64,000 nt of DNA from Nocardioides sp. (GCF_030019515.1 NZ_JASEEQ010000008.1:1-64000), one strand, 5' to 3'. Counted from the stretch's first letter, positions 33,424 through 42,486 are shown. Notes: a model not told the origin generated them from the sequence alone. Translations and numbers: made by a program.

Positions 33424-35088
33424 ATGCACTATGTCGGGGTCGACCTCGCCTGGGGCGAGCGACGGCCGAGCGGCCTGGCCGTGCTCGACGCCGAGGCACG
33501 CCTGCTCCACATCGCCACCGTCCACTCCGACGACGAGATCGAGGCCCACCTCGCGCCGTACGTCGAAGGCACCTGCCTGGTCGCCTTCGACGCACCCCTG
33601 ATCGTCACCAACGCCACCGGCTCGCGGCCGGCCGAGCAGGCGCTCGGCAAGGACTTCCGCCGCTTCGAGGCGGCCCCGCACCCCTCCAACACCAGCAAGC
33701 CCGAGTTCGTCGCCGGCTCCCGGGGCGCCCGGCTGTGCAAGCGGCTCCGGCTCGACATGGACCCGCGCTCCGGGAGGCCGCGCCGCGCGATCGAGGTCTA
33801 CCCGCACCCGGCGACGATCGTGCTGTTCGGCCTCGGCCGCACCCTGAAGTACAAGGACAAGCGCGGCCGCGACCTCGACCTGCTGCGCTCGGAGCTGCTG
33901 GTCCTGATGACCCACGTCGAGCGGATCGTGACGACCGACCGCGCCTGGCAGGCGCTGCGGACCCAGGTGGAGGACGCGACCCGGAAGAGCCATCTGCGCG
34001 CGGTCGAGGACCAGGTCGACGCGGTGATCTGCGCGTACGTCGCCCTGTTCGCGCACCGCTGGCCCGAGCGGACCACGACGTACGGCGACTTCGAGCAGGG
34101 CTACATCGTCACGCCGACGCTCCCCGACGCGCACGCGACGATCCGCGCCGCCGTCGAGGAGTACGCCGCGCGGCACCCGGCGCTCGTCGCCGTCGCGCGG
34201 GAGTACGTCGCGCTGGTGACCTCGATCCTCGACGAGGCGGGCATCAACTACCTGACTGTGACCGGCCGCGCCAAGAGCGTCGACTCGTTCGCCGCCAAGG
34301 CCGGGCGCACCATCGACGGGCTGCCGCTCTACACCGACCCGCTGCGCGACATCGGCGACCAGGTGGGGCTGCGGGTGATCACCTACGTGCGCAGCGACGT
34401 CGCCGCGGTCGCCGAGGTGCTCGGCAGCCAGCTGCGGATCCTCGACGACCGCGACCTCGGGCAGGAGACGGCCGGCGAGGGCCGGTTCGGCTACGCCAGC
34501 CGGCACCTGCAGGTCGCGCGCGCCGACGGTCGCACCGCCCAGGTGCAGGTGCGCACCGTGCTGCAGCACGCGTGGGCGGAGTTCGAGCACGACATCCGCT
34601 ACAAGGGCACGGTGCCCGAGGAGCACGCCCGGGACTTCGACCGCCGGTTCACCCTCGCGGCCGGCCTGCTCGAGCTCGCCGACCAGGAGTTCACCACGAT
34701 CCGCGACCGGCTCCGCGGCGTCACGCCCGAGGAGCCGGACACGGAGGCGGAGGGGATCAGCGCTCGTGAGCTCGCGGCGTTCCTCGCCGGGCAGTACGCC
34801 GATGCCGAGTGGTCGCGCACCGACCACTACGGCTGGATCGCCGGGCTGCTCCCGGAGCTCGGCGTCACCACGCTCGCCGAGCTCGGCCACGTGCTCGCCG
34901 CCGTCGACGGCGACCGGATCGCGGCCCGGATGGACTACCGCTACCCGCCCGGCGCCGTCCGCCGCCTCGACGACGCCCTGCTCGCGGCCTTCGGCGAGCA
35001 GTACGTCGCGCTCCCCGGCAACGCCCACCGCGTGGTCGCCCTGCACGCGCGGCTGGAGAAGCTGCGCGGCCAGTCCCCGCGCACCTGA
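33424..35088 (+). CDS. DUF429 (RNase H-like) - RelA/SpoT synthetase fusion
   Basis: One uninterrupted frame of 554 residues. Residues 1-240 are DUF429, a predicted RNase H-fold nuclease: D7 in GVDLAWGE, D56 in AFDAPLIVTNATGSRPAE, E124 in AIEVYPHPATIVLFGLGR, D199 in EDQVDAVICAY. Residues 260-425 are a RelA/SpoT domain: G-loop GRAKSVDSFAAK (R282, K284, S288), Mg-Asp D312 in DQVGLRVI, GYASRH (357-361) and QVQVRTVLQHAWAE. The last motif normally reads ExQxRT; here residue 373 is Gln, not Glu. There is no HD hydrolase, TGS or ACT domain. A C-terminal all-alpha domain (446-554) is shared with small actinobacterial RelA/SpoT proteins. Leaderless CAGTCT box 7 bases before the ATG. Likely an alarmone or nucleotide-linked nuclease; may be catalytically altered. 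Confidence 0.9.
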   Translation: MHYVGVDLAWGERRPSGLAVLDAEARLLHIATVHSDDEIEAHLAPYVEGTCLVAFDAPLIVTNATGSRPAEQALGKDFRRFEAAPHPSNTSKPEFVAGSRGARLCKRLRLDMDPRSGRPRRAIEVYPHPATIVLFGLGRTLKYKDKRGRDLDLLRSELLVLMTHVERIVTTDRAWQALRTQVEDATRKSHLRAVEDQVDAVICAYVALFAHRWPERTTTYGDFEQGYIVTPTLPDAHATIRAAVEEYAARHPALVAVAREYVALVTSILDEAGINYLTVTGRAKSVDSFAAKAGRTIDGLPLYTDPLRDIGDQVGLRVITYVRSDVAAVAEVLGSQLRILDDRDLGQETAGEGRFGYASRHLQVARADGRTAQVQVRTVLQHAWAEFEHDIRYKGTVPEEHARDFDRRFTLAAGLLELADQEFTTIRDRLRGVTPEEPDTEAEGISARELAAFLAGQYADAEWSRTDHYGWIAGLLPELGVTTLAELGHVLAAVDGDRIAARMDYRYPPGAVRRLDDALLAAFGEQYVALPGNAHRVVALHARLEKLRGQSPRT

Positions 35089-35133
35089 CGCATCGGTCCT
35101 CCGCGCGCGCTCCCACGAGCAGTTGCGTCAGGT
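35083..35133 (+). promoter_or_regulatory. Inverted repeat spanning the fusion gene stop
   Basis: ACCTGACGCA (35083-35092) and TGCGTCAGGT (35124-35133) are perfect 10-bp arms around a 31-base loop; the stop codon lies in the left arm. It could be a terminator or a binding site before the next promoter (TAACGT 35161-35166). Confidence 0.55.
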
Positions 35134-35173
35134 ACGCCGGGTGCCCGGGGCGCGCCGACGTAACGTCGGGCCC

Positions 35174-35677
35174 ATGAACCCCGCAGACGTCCTCATCGAC
35201 CTGTTCGAGCGCGTCCTGGAGAACGGCCTCGCGGCCGTCGACGGCCTCGACGAGGAGCAGCTCGCCCACCGTCCGACACCGGACGCCAACTCCATCGCCT
35301 GGCTGGTCTGGCACATCGCGCGCGGGCAGGACGCGCAGGTCGCGCGCCTCGCGGGCACCGACCAGGTCTGGGTCACCGACGGGTGGGTCGAACGGTTCGC
35401 GCTGCCGATCGACCCGCGGGACCACGGCTACGGGCACACCAGCGAGCAGGTCGGCCAGGTCCGGGTGGGCGCCGACCTGCTGGCCGGCTACCTGCGGGCC
35501 AGCCACGAGGCGACCGTCGCATACCTGCGCGCCCTGAGCGCGGCCGACCTCGACGAGGTGATCGACACCAACTGGGACCCGCCGGTCACCCGGGGCGTGC
35601 GCCTGGTCAGCATCGCCGACGACGACGCCCAGCACGTCGGGCAGGCGGCGTACGTCCGCGGCCTGCTCGGGGCCTAG
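35174..35677 (+). CDS. DinB-like (DUF664) four-helix protein
   Basis: 167 residues. Contains ERVLENGLAAVDGLDEEQLAHRP, SIAWLVWHIARGQD (first metal His) and ISIADDDAQHVGQAAYVRGLL (last metal His). This fits the DinB/DUF664 family, usually metal- and thiol-dependent enzymes acting with mycothiol or bacillithiol. Leaderless: TAACGT is 7 bases before the ATG. Confidence 0.85.
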   Translation: MNPADVLIDLFERVLENGLAAVDGLDEEQLAHRPTPDANSIAWLVWHIARGQDAQVARLAGTDQVWVTDGWVERFALPIDPRDHGYGHTSEQVGQVRVGADLLAGYLRASHEATVAYLRALSAADLDEVIDTNWDPPVTRGVRLVSIADDDAQHVGQAAYVRGLLGA

Positions 35678-35696
35678 GCCGGGCCCGCCGGCCCCG
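35668..35696. terminator. Hairpin between convergent genes
   Basis: CGGGGCC (35668-35674) and GGCCCCG (35690-35696) pair across the 21-base convergent gap and overlap the DinB-like stop. A smaller GCCTAGGC lies inside. Confidence 0.45.
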
Positions 35697-35698
35697 GG

Positions 35699-36997
35699 TC
35701 AGGAGACCGCGTCCCGGCTGAGCCGGTACCGGACGAACGACGGTACGGCGATCGCCGCGACGACCGTGCCGACGACGACCAGGACGCCGCCGCCGGCGGC
35801 CGCTGCCGCGGTGCCGACGACCGCCGCGCTGGTGCCGTGGGCGACGTCGGCGACCCGGGGGCCACCGGCGACGACCACGATGAACACCCCCTGGAGCCGA
35901 CCGCGCACCGAGTCCGCCGCGGCGGTCTGCAGCATGCTGGTCCGGAACGCCGCGGAGGCCATGTCCGCCGCCCCACCGACGACGAGCATCGCGATCGCGA
36001 CCACGAGCATCGGCCGCTGCCACTGGTCGGCGAGCGCGACCGCGACGCCGAAGCCGGTCATCGCCGCGCCCCACACCAGGATGCAGACGACCACGGCGTA
36101 CCCCTGCCGGTCGATCCGTGAGACCCACCCCGACAGCACCCCGCCGGCCACCGCACCCGCCGGGATCGCCGCGAACAGCGCCGCGAACACGATCCCGCCC
36201 TCGGTCGGGCCGCCGAAGGACAGATGCGCGATCTCCGGGAACAGCGCCCGCGGCATCCCGAAGACCATCGCGATCAGGTCGACCACGAAGGACATCAGCA
36301 GCACCGGGTGGCCGCGCAGGTAGACGAAGCCCTCGACGACCGAGCGGAGCCCCGGCGTCGTCGTCAGCCCGCCCTCCACCGGGAGGCGAGGCAGCCGGAC
36401 GATGGCGCCGAGCGTCGCGAAGAGCGTGATCGTGTCGATCAGGTAGAGCCAGGAGAAGCCGAGCACCGGGATCAGCAGGCCGCCGACCAGCGGGCCGGCG
36501 ATCGCGCCCGCCTGGAAGACCGTCATCGAGAGCGAGTTGGCGGCCGGCAGCAGCTCGGGCGCCAGCAGCTTCGGCAGCACGGCGCTGCGCGTGGGCTGGT
36601 TGACCGCGAAGAACGCCTGCTGCACCGAGAACAGCCCCAGCAGCAGCCACACGTCGCCGTTGCCCAGCGCCGCCTGGAGCCAGAACAGCGCGCTGGTCCC
36701 GATCAGCCCGAGCGTGGTGATCATCAGCAGCGTGCGCCGGTCGAAGACGTCGGCCAGCGCGCCGCCCCACAGTCCGAAGACGACCAGCGGGACCAGCCCG
36801 AACAGCCCGGTCAGGCCGACGTACGCCGAGGAGCCGGTGATCTGGTAGATCTGCGCGGGCACCGCGACGACCGTCAGCTGGGCCCCGATCACCGTGATGA
36901 TGTTGGCGACCCACAGGCGCCGGAAGTCATCGTTGCGCAGCGGTCGGGTGTCGGCCACCAGGCCACCGACGTGGTCGCGGAGTCTGCGCACGGTCAC
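35699..36997 (-). CDS. MFS transporter (DHA3/EntS-like)
   Basis: 432 residues with 12 helices. MFS signatures: FRRLWVANIITVIGAQLTVV at the start, LWGGALADVFDRRTLLM (the GxxxDRxxR motif between helices 2 and 3), and AFFAVNQPTRSAVLPKLL. The order of motifs fits DHA3-like exporters of siderophores or macrolides. GTG start at 36997. Substrate unknown. Confidence 0.9.
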   Translation of the reverse strand: MTVRRLRDHVGGLVADTRPLRNDDFRRLWVANIITVIGAQLTVVAVPAQIYQITGSSAYVGLTGLFGLVPLVVFGLWGGALADVFDRRTLLMITTLGLIGTSALFWLQAALGNGDVWLLLGLFSVQQAFFAVNQPTRSAVLPKLLAPELLPAANSLSMTVFQAGAIAGPLVGGLLIPVLGFSWLYLIDTITLFATLGAIVRLPRLPVEGGLTTTPGLRSVVEGFVYLRGHPVLLMSFVVDLIAMVFGMPRALFPEIAHLSFGGPTEGGIVFAALFAAIPAGAVAGGVLSGWVSRIDRQGYAVVVCILVWGAAMTGFGVAVALADQWQRPMLVVAIAMLVVGGAADMASAAFRTSMLQTAAADSVRGRLQGVFIVVVAGGPRVADVAHGTSAAVVGTAAAAAGGGVLVVVGTVVAAIAVPSFVRYRLSRDAVS

Positions 36998-37046
36998 CGA
37001 GCCCGAACGGCTGACGCGTTCTTCCCGCCCACCGAGGTCTGCACTC

Positions 37047-38087
37047 TCAGCAGGTGCTCGACTCGGGCTGGCCGAGCAGTCGATCGGCCAGGAAGTCGCA
37101 CCACTGACCCGACGGCGGCCCGCCGTTGAGCTGGCCGTCGGACTCCCCCGGGTGCTTGACCCACAGCGTGCCGTCGAAGGCGCCGTCGAAAACCAGTCGG
37201 GGTGGGCGGCCGAGGCGCGCCCAGGTCGGGTTGATGACGTCGTAGCCGTCCGCGGAGGGGACGGCGCCGTTGCGCGAGGTGTCGATCACGTAGTGCTTGC
37301 CGCGGATCCCGAGCCTGCGCAGCCCGCGCAGCAGGAAGGCGGCGTACTGCTTCTCGCTGGCGGTGGTGCGGAAGTTGGAGACGTTGGTGCTGAAGCCCCG
37401 GGCGTACCCGATGCCGGCCCGCTTCAGGAACGCCGGGCGCTGGTCGTACGGCGTCCAGTTCGAGTGGCCCGCGTCCAGGTAGACCCAGGCCCCCGAGTCG
37501 CTCAGTCGCCGGCTCGCGAAGCGCAGCATCCCCTGCCAGCCGTCCGGCTTCGTGGGGCAGGTCTCGACCGGGCTGCTGAACAGGGGCAGCGCGTCCGGCT
37601 CGACCACGACGAGTGCGTGCTGGTCCCTCAGGCCGCCGGCGATCCGCCGGACCCAGGTGCGGTACTGCGCGGCCGTGGTCAGCGGGTTGCCCGAGGAGTA
37701 CTGGCCGCAGTCGCGGCCCGGGATGCCGTAGACGACGAGCATCGGCGTCTTCCTCGCCGTGAGCGCGCGCTTGGTGTAGGCGCGGACCACGCCGCGGACC
37801 TCCGAGGTCGGGTAGGCCTCGGGGATGATCCAGAGCGCCTGGGCCTTGGAGCCGATCCGGTCGCGGTAGACCTGGTCCTGGTTCGCGGCCGGCATCAGCG
37901 GATCGACGAACAGCCCGCGGGTCCTGCGCGGGTCCGCGCCCTTCGCCGCGAGCGACCCGTCGGGCGCCACCGGGTCGGCGCCGGCCGGTACGGCGAGGCC
38001 CGCGGCGAACGCGAGGGCCGCCAGCAGCGCCGCGGCGCGCAGCAGGCGAGGCCGAGGAAGCACCCGCTCAGGGTACGGGCTGGTCAT
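37047..38087 (-). CDS. Secreted glycoside hydrolase family 6 protein (cellulase-like)
   Basis: 346 residues. Signal peptide (LLRAAALLAALAFAAGLAVPAGA). GH6 landmarks: LVVYGIPGRDCGQYSSG, the acid/base Asp in VVVEPDALPLF, VYLDAGHSNWT, DTSRNG, and TLWVKHPGESDG. All main GH6 motifs are present with small deviations (YGIPGRD, EPDAL), so cellulase or related beta-1,4-glucanase activity is likely but specificity is uncertain. No carbohydrate-binding module. ATG 38087 overlaps the upstream gene by 20 bases; a GTG at 38063 would avoid the overlap and still leave a signal peptide. Confidence 0.85.
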   Translation of the reverse strand: MTSPYPERVLPRPRLLRAAALLAALAFAAGLAVPAGADPVAPDGSLAAKGADPRRTRGLFVDPLMPAANQDQVYRDRIGSKAQALWIIPEAYPTSEVRGVVRAYTKRALTARKTPMLVVYGIPGRDCGQYSSGNPLTTAAQYRTWVRRIAGGLRDQHALVVVEPDALPLFSSPVETCPTKPDGWQGMLRFASRRLSDSGAWVYLDAGHSNWTPYDQRPAFLKRAGIGYARGFSTNVSNFRTTASEKQYAAFLLRGLRRLGIRGKHYVIDTSRNGAVPSADGYDVINPTWARLGRPPRLVFDGAFDGTLWVKHPGESDGQLNGGPPSGQWCDFLADRLLGQPESSTC

Positions 38088-38661
38088 CCTCGCGCGGACC
38101 GAAGAGGCACAGCTCGTCGAGCTGCTCGGCCGACAGCGGGAGCCCCCAGGCCTGCATCTGGGTCCGCGAGCGGCGGGAGAACAGGGCCCGGAACAGCTCG
38201 TAGTGGTCGACGTCCTCGGGGAGCCCGGCGCTGCCGAGCCTCATCGCGCCCGCGCCGGCGAGCACCGGCTGCCAGAGCCGCTCCGGCATCACGCCCAGCC
38301 CGAGCGCCTCGTGCAGGTCGGCGTGGTGGGTCGCGATGTCCCACACGATCGCCGGCCGCGGGTCCTGCGCCGAGATGGCGGCGACCGCGTCCTGGTGCGA
38401 CCGCAGCTCCTCGACCAGGTCGCCGACCGGCAGGCCCCGGCGCTCGGCGACGTGGCGGGCGGTCCACTCCGGACCGGGTGCCCCCTCCGTCCGTCCCGTG
38501 ACGACGTCCGAGCAGCCGCCGGCGAGGTGGGCCAGCACGTCGTGCACGGTCCACGCGGGCGAGCCCGGCACGGTGGTCTCGAGCTGCTCGTCGGTGAGGC
38601 CGCCGGCCAGTGCCGTCACGGCCGCGACGTGCTCGCGGTACAGGTCGCCCCAGTCGGTCAT
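38068..38661 (-). CDS. Maleylpyruvate isomerase-family (MDMPI, DinB-like) protein
   Basis: 197 residues with the mycothiol-dependent family start LYREHVAAVTALAGGLTDEQ and the metal-site block PAWTVHDVLAHLAGGCSD, a second His in WDIATHHADLHEALG. Such proteins use mycothiol and zinc in isomerisation or glutathione-like transfer. TACGGT is 6 bases before the ATG, so the gene is probably leaderless. Confidence 0.85.
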   Translation of the reverse strand: MTDWGDLYREHVAAVTALAGGLTDEQLETTVPGSPAWTVHDVLAHLAGGCSDVVTGRTEGAPGPEWTARHVAERRGLPVGDLVEELRSHQDAVAAISAQDPRPAIVWDIATHHADLHEALGLGVMPERLWQPVLAGAGAMRLGSAGLPEDVDHYELFRALFSRRSRTQMQAWGLPLSAEQLDELCLFGPREDDQPVP

Positions 38662-38678
38662 GGCCCGACCGTAGACGC

Positions 38679-39062
38679 TCAGCCCGCCGAGGCGAAGAGG
38701 CAGAACGGATGCCCGGCCGGATCCAGGAGCACCCGGACGTCGTCCTGGGGCTGCTGCGTCGCCAGGCTCGCGCCGAGCGCGGTCGCGTGCGTGACGCCCG
38801 CGTCCAGGTCCTCGACCGCGACGTCGAGGTGGGCCTGCATCTGCTGCTCGCCGGGCCCGGCCGGCCAGGTCGGCGGGACGTGCCCGTCCTCGAGTTGGAA
38901 GGCGAGACCCGGGGTCGCCCCGTCCTGCGGCCCGATCACGACCCAGTCGGGCCGTTCGACCAGGGTCGTCCACGACAGCAGCTCGCGGTAGAACGCGGCG
39001 AGGCCGCGTGGGTCCGGGCTGCCGAGCACGGTGGCGGACAGGCGGAACGCCGGCACGGGCAT
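38679..39062 (-). CDS. VOC (glyoxalase/bleomycin-resistance) superfamily protein
   Basis: 127 residues with the two beta-alpha-beta-beta-beta halves, beginning FRLSATVLGSPDPRGLAAFY and ending VRVLLDPAGHPFCLFAS. Metal ligands typical of the fold are visible as the Hs and Es in AHLDVAVEDLD and DPAGHPFCL. Function is unassigned. TACTGT is 7 bases before the ATG. It is divergent from the ECF42-like sigma gene. Confidence 0.85.
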   Translation of the reverse strand: MPVPAFRLSATVLGSPDPRGLAAFYRELLSWTTLVERPDWVVIGPQDGATPGLAFQLEDGHVPPTWPAGPGEQQMQAHLDVAVEDLDAGVTHATALGASLATQQPQDDVRVLLDPAGHPFCLFASAG

Positions 39063-39176
39063 GGGCCTCACAGTAGGCAAGACCGATTCCTCTGCGGAAG
39101 GGTGTCGTGTCGCGGGCCCGGCGTTCGTGGAGAGGGTGACGGGGCCGACCGGGTCCCCGGCCAGGAGGTTGAGCCA

Positions 39177-40406
39177 TTGAGCGACGCGGGTGCGGCGGTC
39201 GAGCGGATCTTCCGCGAGGAGTACGGGCGGGTGGTCGCCTCGCTGGTGCGCCGCTTCGGCGACCTCGACGTCGCCGAGGAGGCGGCCGGCGACGCGCTGC
39301 TGGTCGCGCTGGAACGGTGGCCCCGGGACGGCGTACCGCCCAACCCCGGCGGGTGGCTGACCACGACGGCCGGCAACAGGGCCATCGACCGGATCCGGCG
39401 CGAGTCGCACCGCGAGGCCAAGCACCGGGCGGCCCGGATCATGCATGACGACACACCCCACGAGCCCACGGGCCCGGTCGAGGACGACCGGCTCCGGCTG
39501 ATCTTCGCCTGCTGCCACCCCGCGCTCGCACAGGAGGCGCGGGTGGCGCTGACGCTGCGGCTGCTCGGCGGGCTGACGGTCCCCGAGATCGCGCAGGCCT
39601 TCCTGGTGCCCGAGACCACGATGGCCCAGCGGATCACCCGGGCGAAGCGGAAGATCAAGGACGCCCACATCCCGTTCCGTGTGCCCGCCGCCGCCGACCT
39701 GACCGACCGGCTCTCCGCCGTGCTCGCGGTGGTCTACCTGGTGTTCAACGAGGGCTACCTCGCGAGCTCCGGTGCCGCGCCGATCCGCGAGGACCTGACG
39801 GCCGAGGCGATCCGGCTGGGCCGGATCCTGCGCACCTCGCTCCCGGACGAGCCCGAGGTCGCCGGCCTGCTGGCCCTGATGCTGCTCACCGACTCGCGGC
39901 GAACGACGCGGGTGGCGGGCGGGGAGCTGGTGCCGCTGCACGAGCAGGACCGCGGCGGGTGGGACCGGGAGCTGATCGCGGACGGGCACGGGCTGGTCCG
40001 CGAGTGCCTGGCGCGGGCCCGGGAGACCGGCAGGGCGCCGGGGCAGTACCAGCTGCTCGCGGCGATCAACGCCGTGCACACCGACGCCCCGGCCGCCGCG
40101 GACACCGACTGGCCGCAGATCGCCGCGCTGTACGCACAGCTCTACGCGATCGTGCCGAGCCCGGTCGTCGCGCTCAACCGGGCGGTCGCGGTGGCCGAGC
40201 TCGACGGCCCCGAGGTCGCACTCGCCCAGGTGGACCGGCTGCCGCTCACGTCGTACCACGCCTGGCACGCGACCCGCGCCGACCTGCTGCGCCGGCTCGG
40301 CCGCAGCGCCGAGGCACGCGCCGCGTACGACGCCGCGATCGCGGCCACCGACAACCCGGCCGAGCGCGCGTACCTGTCCCGACGCCGCGGCAGCCTGGCG
40401 CCCTAG
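39177..40406 (+). CDS. ECF42-like sigma factor with C-terminal extension
   Basis: 409 residues from TTG 39177, 9 bases after AGGAGG. Sigma-2: VVASLVRRFGDLDVAEEAAG and WLTTTAGNRAIDRIRRES. Sigma-4: EARVALTLRLLGGLTVPEIA and VPETTMAQRITRAKRKIKD. A long helical, TPR-like C-terminal half (LAVVYLVFNEGYLASSG onward) follows, as in the ECF42 group. That group normally sits beside a DGPF/YCII protein; none is visible within this window, and the nearest gene is the divergent VOC protein. The C-terminal domain is thought to control activity. Confidence 0.9.
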   Translation: MSDAGAAVERIFREEYGRVVASLVRRFGDLDVAEEAAGDALLVALERWPRDGVPPNPGGWLTTTAGNRAIDRIRRESHREAKHRAARIMHDDTPHEPTGPVEDDRLRLIFACCHPALAQEARVALTLRLLGGLTVPEIAQAFLVPETTMAQRITRAKRKIKDAHIPFRVPAAADLTDRLSAVLAVVYLVFNEGYLASSGAAPIREDLTAEAIRLGRILRTSLPDEPEVAGLLALMLLTDSRRTTRVAGGELVPLHEQDRGGWDRELIADGHGLVRECLARARETGRAPGQYQLLAAINAVHTDAPAAADTDWPQIAALYAQLYAIVPSPVVALNRAVAVAELDGPEVALAQVDRLPLTSYHAWHATRADLLRRLGRSAEARAAYDAAIAATDNPAERAYLSRRRGSLAP

Positions 40407-40453
40407 CTGTACTGACCACGGACGTCGGGTACGGCGTCCTTAGTCTGGGCGCC

Positions 40454-42379
40454 ATGAGCCTCGCGCCTCTCCCCCTGCCGCTGCCCGACGACGCCCAGGA
40501 GTGGGTCGAGTCCCGGACCCGCGAGGGCCTCGCGGCCGCCCGCGAGCGCGCCGACGGGCTGCGCACCTCCCCGCCGGCCGACGTCCTGGGCGTGCTCCGG
40601 GAGTGGGACGAGGTGGCCCGCGTGCTCTCCGGGGTCGCGGCGGCGGCCTCGCTGCTCGCCAACGTGCACCCGCGGGAGGCGGTGCGCACCGCGTGCGAGG
40701 CGGCCGACCTGGAGGTCGACCGGCTGGTGACCGAGCTGCGCCAGGACCGGCGGCTGTACGACGTGTTCGCGGCCGCCGACCCGACCGGGCTGGACCCGGT
40801 CGCGGCCCGCCTCCTGGACAAGACGCTCGAGGACTTCCGGCGCGCGGGCGTCGACCTCGACGACGCGGCCCGCGCCCGGCTCGCCGAGATCAACGAGCGG
40901 CTGACCCAGGTCGGCCAGGAGTTCAGCCGCACGATCCGCGACGACGTGCGCACCGTCCGGGTGCCGCCCGAGCGCCTTGCCGGGCTGCCGCAGGACTGGC
41001 TCGGCGCGCATCCCGCCGACGCCGACGGACTCGTGACGATCACCACCGACTACCCGGACGCGGTGCCGGCCAGGATGTTCGTCCACGACGCCGGCGTCCG
41101 GCGCCAGGTCACGGTCGCGTTCCTGGAGCGGGGCTGGCCGCAGAACGAGCCCCTGCTGCGCGAGATGTTCGCGCTGCGGCACGAGCTCGCGACCCTGGTC
41201 GGCTACGTCGACTGGGCGTCGTACGACGCGGGCGTGAAGATGATCGGGGACGGCCCGGCGATCCCGGCGTTCATCGACCGGATCACGGCGGCCGCGGAGG
41301 AGCCGATGCGGCGCGACGTCGACCTGCTCCTCGAGCGCTATCGGCGCGACGTCCCGGACGCGACCGCGATCGACACCGCTGACACCCTCTACTACGAGGA
41401 GCTGGTCCGCCAGGAGCGGCACGACGTCGACGCGCAGCGGGTCCGGCTGTACTTCGACTTCGGCAAGGTCCGCCGCGGCCTGCTCGAGGTGACCGGTCGG
41501 CTGTTCGGCCTGCGCTACGAGCCGGTGCTGGAGGCGACGGTGTGGCACGAGGACGTCGCCGCGTACGACGTGCTCCGCGACCTCCCCGACGGCCCGGCTC
41601 CGCTCGGGCGGATCTACCTCGACCTGCATCCGCGCGAGGGCAAGTACAAGCACGCCGCACAGTTCACGCTCGTCGACGGGCTCGCCGGCCGGCAGCTGCC
41701 GGAGGGCGTGCTGGTGTGCAACTTCTCGCGCGGGCTGATGGAGCACGACCACGTGGTCACGCTCTTCCACGAGTTCGGCCACCTGGTCCACCACCTGCTC
41801 GGCGGGCACGGCGAGTGGACCCGCTTCTCCGGCGTCGCCACGGAGTGGGACTTCGTCGAGGCGCCCAGCCAGCTGCTCGAGGAGTGGGCGTGGGACCCCG
41901 AGGTGCTGCGCACCTTCGCCACCGACGCCGACGGCGAGCCGATCCCGGTGGACCTGGTGGAGCGGATGCGGGCCGCCGACGAGTTCGGCAAGGGCTACCA
42001 CGCGCGGACCCAGATGTTCTACGCGGCGATGTCGTACTGGTTCCACACCGACCGGCCCGACGACCTCACCGCCGCGATGCGCGCGCTGCAGGAGCGCTAC
42101 TCGCCGTTCCCCTACATCGAGGGGACCCACATGTTCGCGAGCTTCGGGCACCTCGGCGGCTACTCCTCGGCGTACTACACCTACATGTGGTCGCTGGTGA
42201 TCGCGAAGGACCTGTTCTCCGCCTTCGACCCCGCCGACCTCTTCGACCCGGCCGTCGCCGCCCGCTACCGCGACCGCGTGCTCGCCCCCGGCGGCGCCCG
42301 CGACGCCGCCGACCTGGTCGCCGACTTCCTCGGCCGCCCCTACACCTTCGACGCGTACGCCGCCTGGCTGGCCCGGTAG
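40454..42379 (+). CDS. M3 family metallopeptidase (oligopeptidase)
   Basis: 641 residues, normal for oligopeptidase A/thimet-type enzymes. The zinc motif HEFGH (VTLFHEFGHLVHHLLGGHGE) starts near residue 439, and the downstream Glu ligand lies in ATEWDFVEAPSQLLEEWAWD. FSRGLMEHDHVVTLF and GKGYHARTQMFYAAMSYWFH fit the family. No signal peptide, so it is cytoplasmic and degrades short peptides. TAGTCT is 7 bases before ATG 40454, so it is leaderless. Confidence 0.95.
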   Translation: MSLAPLPLPLPDDAQEWVESRTREGLAAARERADGLRTSPPADVLGVLREWDEVARVLSGVAAAASLLANVHPREAVRTACEAADLEVDRLVTELRQDRRLYDVFAAADPTGLDPVAARLLDKTLEDFRRAGVDLDDAARARLAEINERLTQVGQEFSRTIRDDVRTVRVPPERLAGLPQDWLGAHPADADGLVTITTDYPDAVPARMFVHDAGVRRQVTVAFLERGWPQNEPLLREMFALRHELATLVGYVDWASYDAGVKMIGDGPAIPAFIDRITAAAEEPMRRDVDLLLERYRRDVPDATAIDTADTLYYEELVRQERHDVDAQRVRLYFDFGKVRRGLLEVTGRLFGLRYEPVLEATVWHEDVAAYDVLRDLPDGPAPLGRIYLDLHPREGKYKHAAQFTLVDGLAGRQLPEGVLVCNFSRGLMEHDHVVTLFHEFGHLVHHLLGGHGEWTRFSGVATEWDFVEAPSQLLEEWAWDPEVLRTFATDADGEPIPVDLVERMRAADEFGKGYHARTQMFYAAMSYWFHTDRPDDLTAAMRALQERYSPFPYIEGTHMFASFGHLGGYSSAYYTYMWSLVIAKDLFSAFDPADLFDPAVAARYRDRVLAPGGARDAADLVADFLGRPYTFDAYAAWLAR

Positions 42380-42400
42380 CCGGTCCCGGCACCGGGCGTC

Positions 42401-42486
42401 GGTTTCCCCGGGTACCCGGGGAAGTTGTCGCTTATCGGCCGAAACTTCGGCCTAGAAGTACTGGTTTCCCCGGGTACCCGGGGAAA
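42401..42486 (+). repeat. Two-hairpin palindromic repeat, copy R2 (composite)
   Basis: Two copies of the core palindrome, TTCCCCGGGTACCCGGGGAA, lie at 42404-42423 and 42466-42485. Between them is one middle hairpin centred on GGCCGAAACTTCGGCC (42437-42452). It is longer than R1 and R3 by an extra palindrome and is flanked by AT-poor DNA. It follows the M3 peptidase stop and precedes the PadR promoter. Confidence 0.9.
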
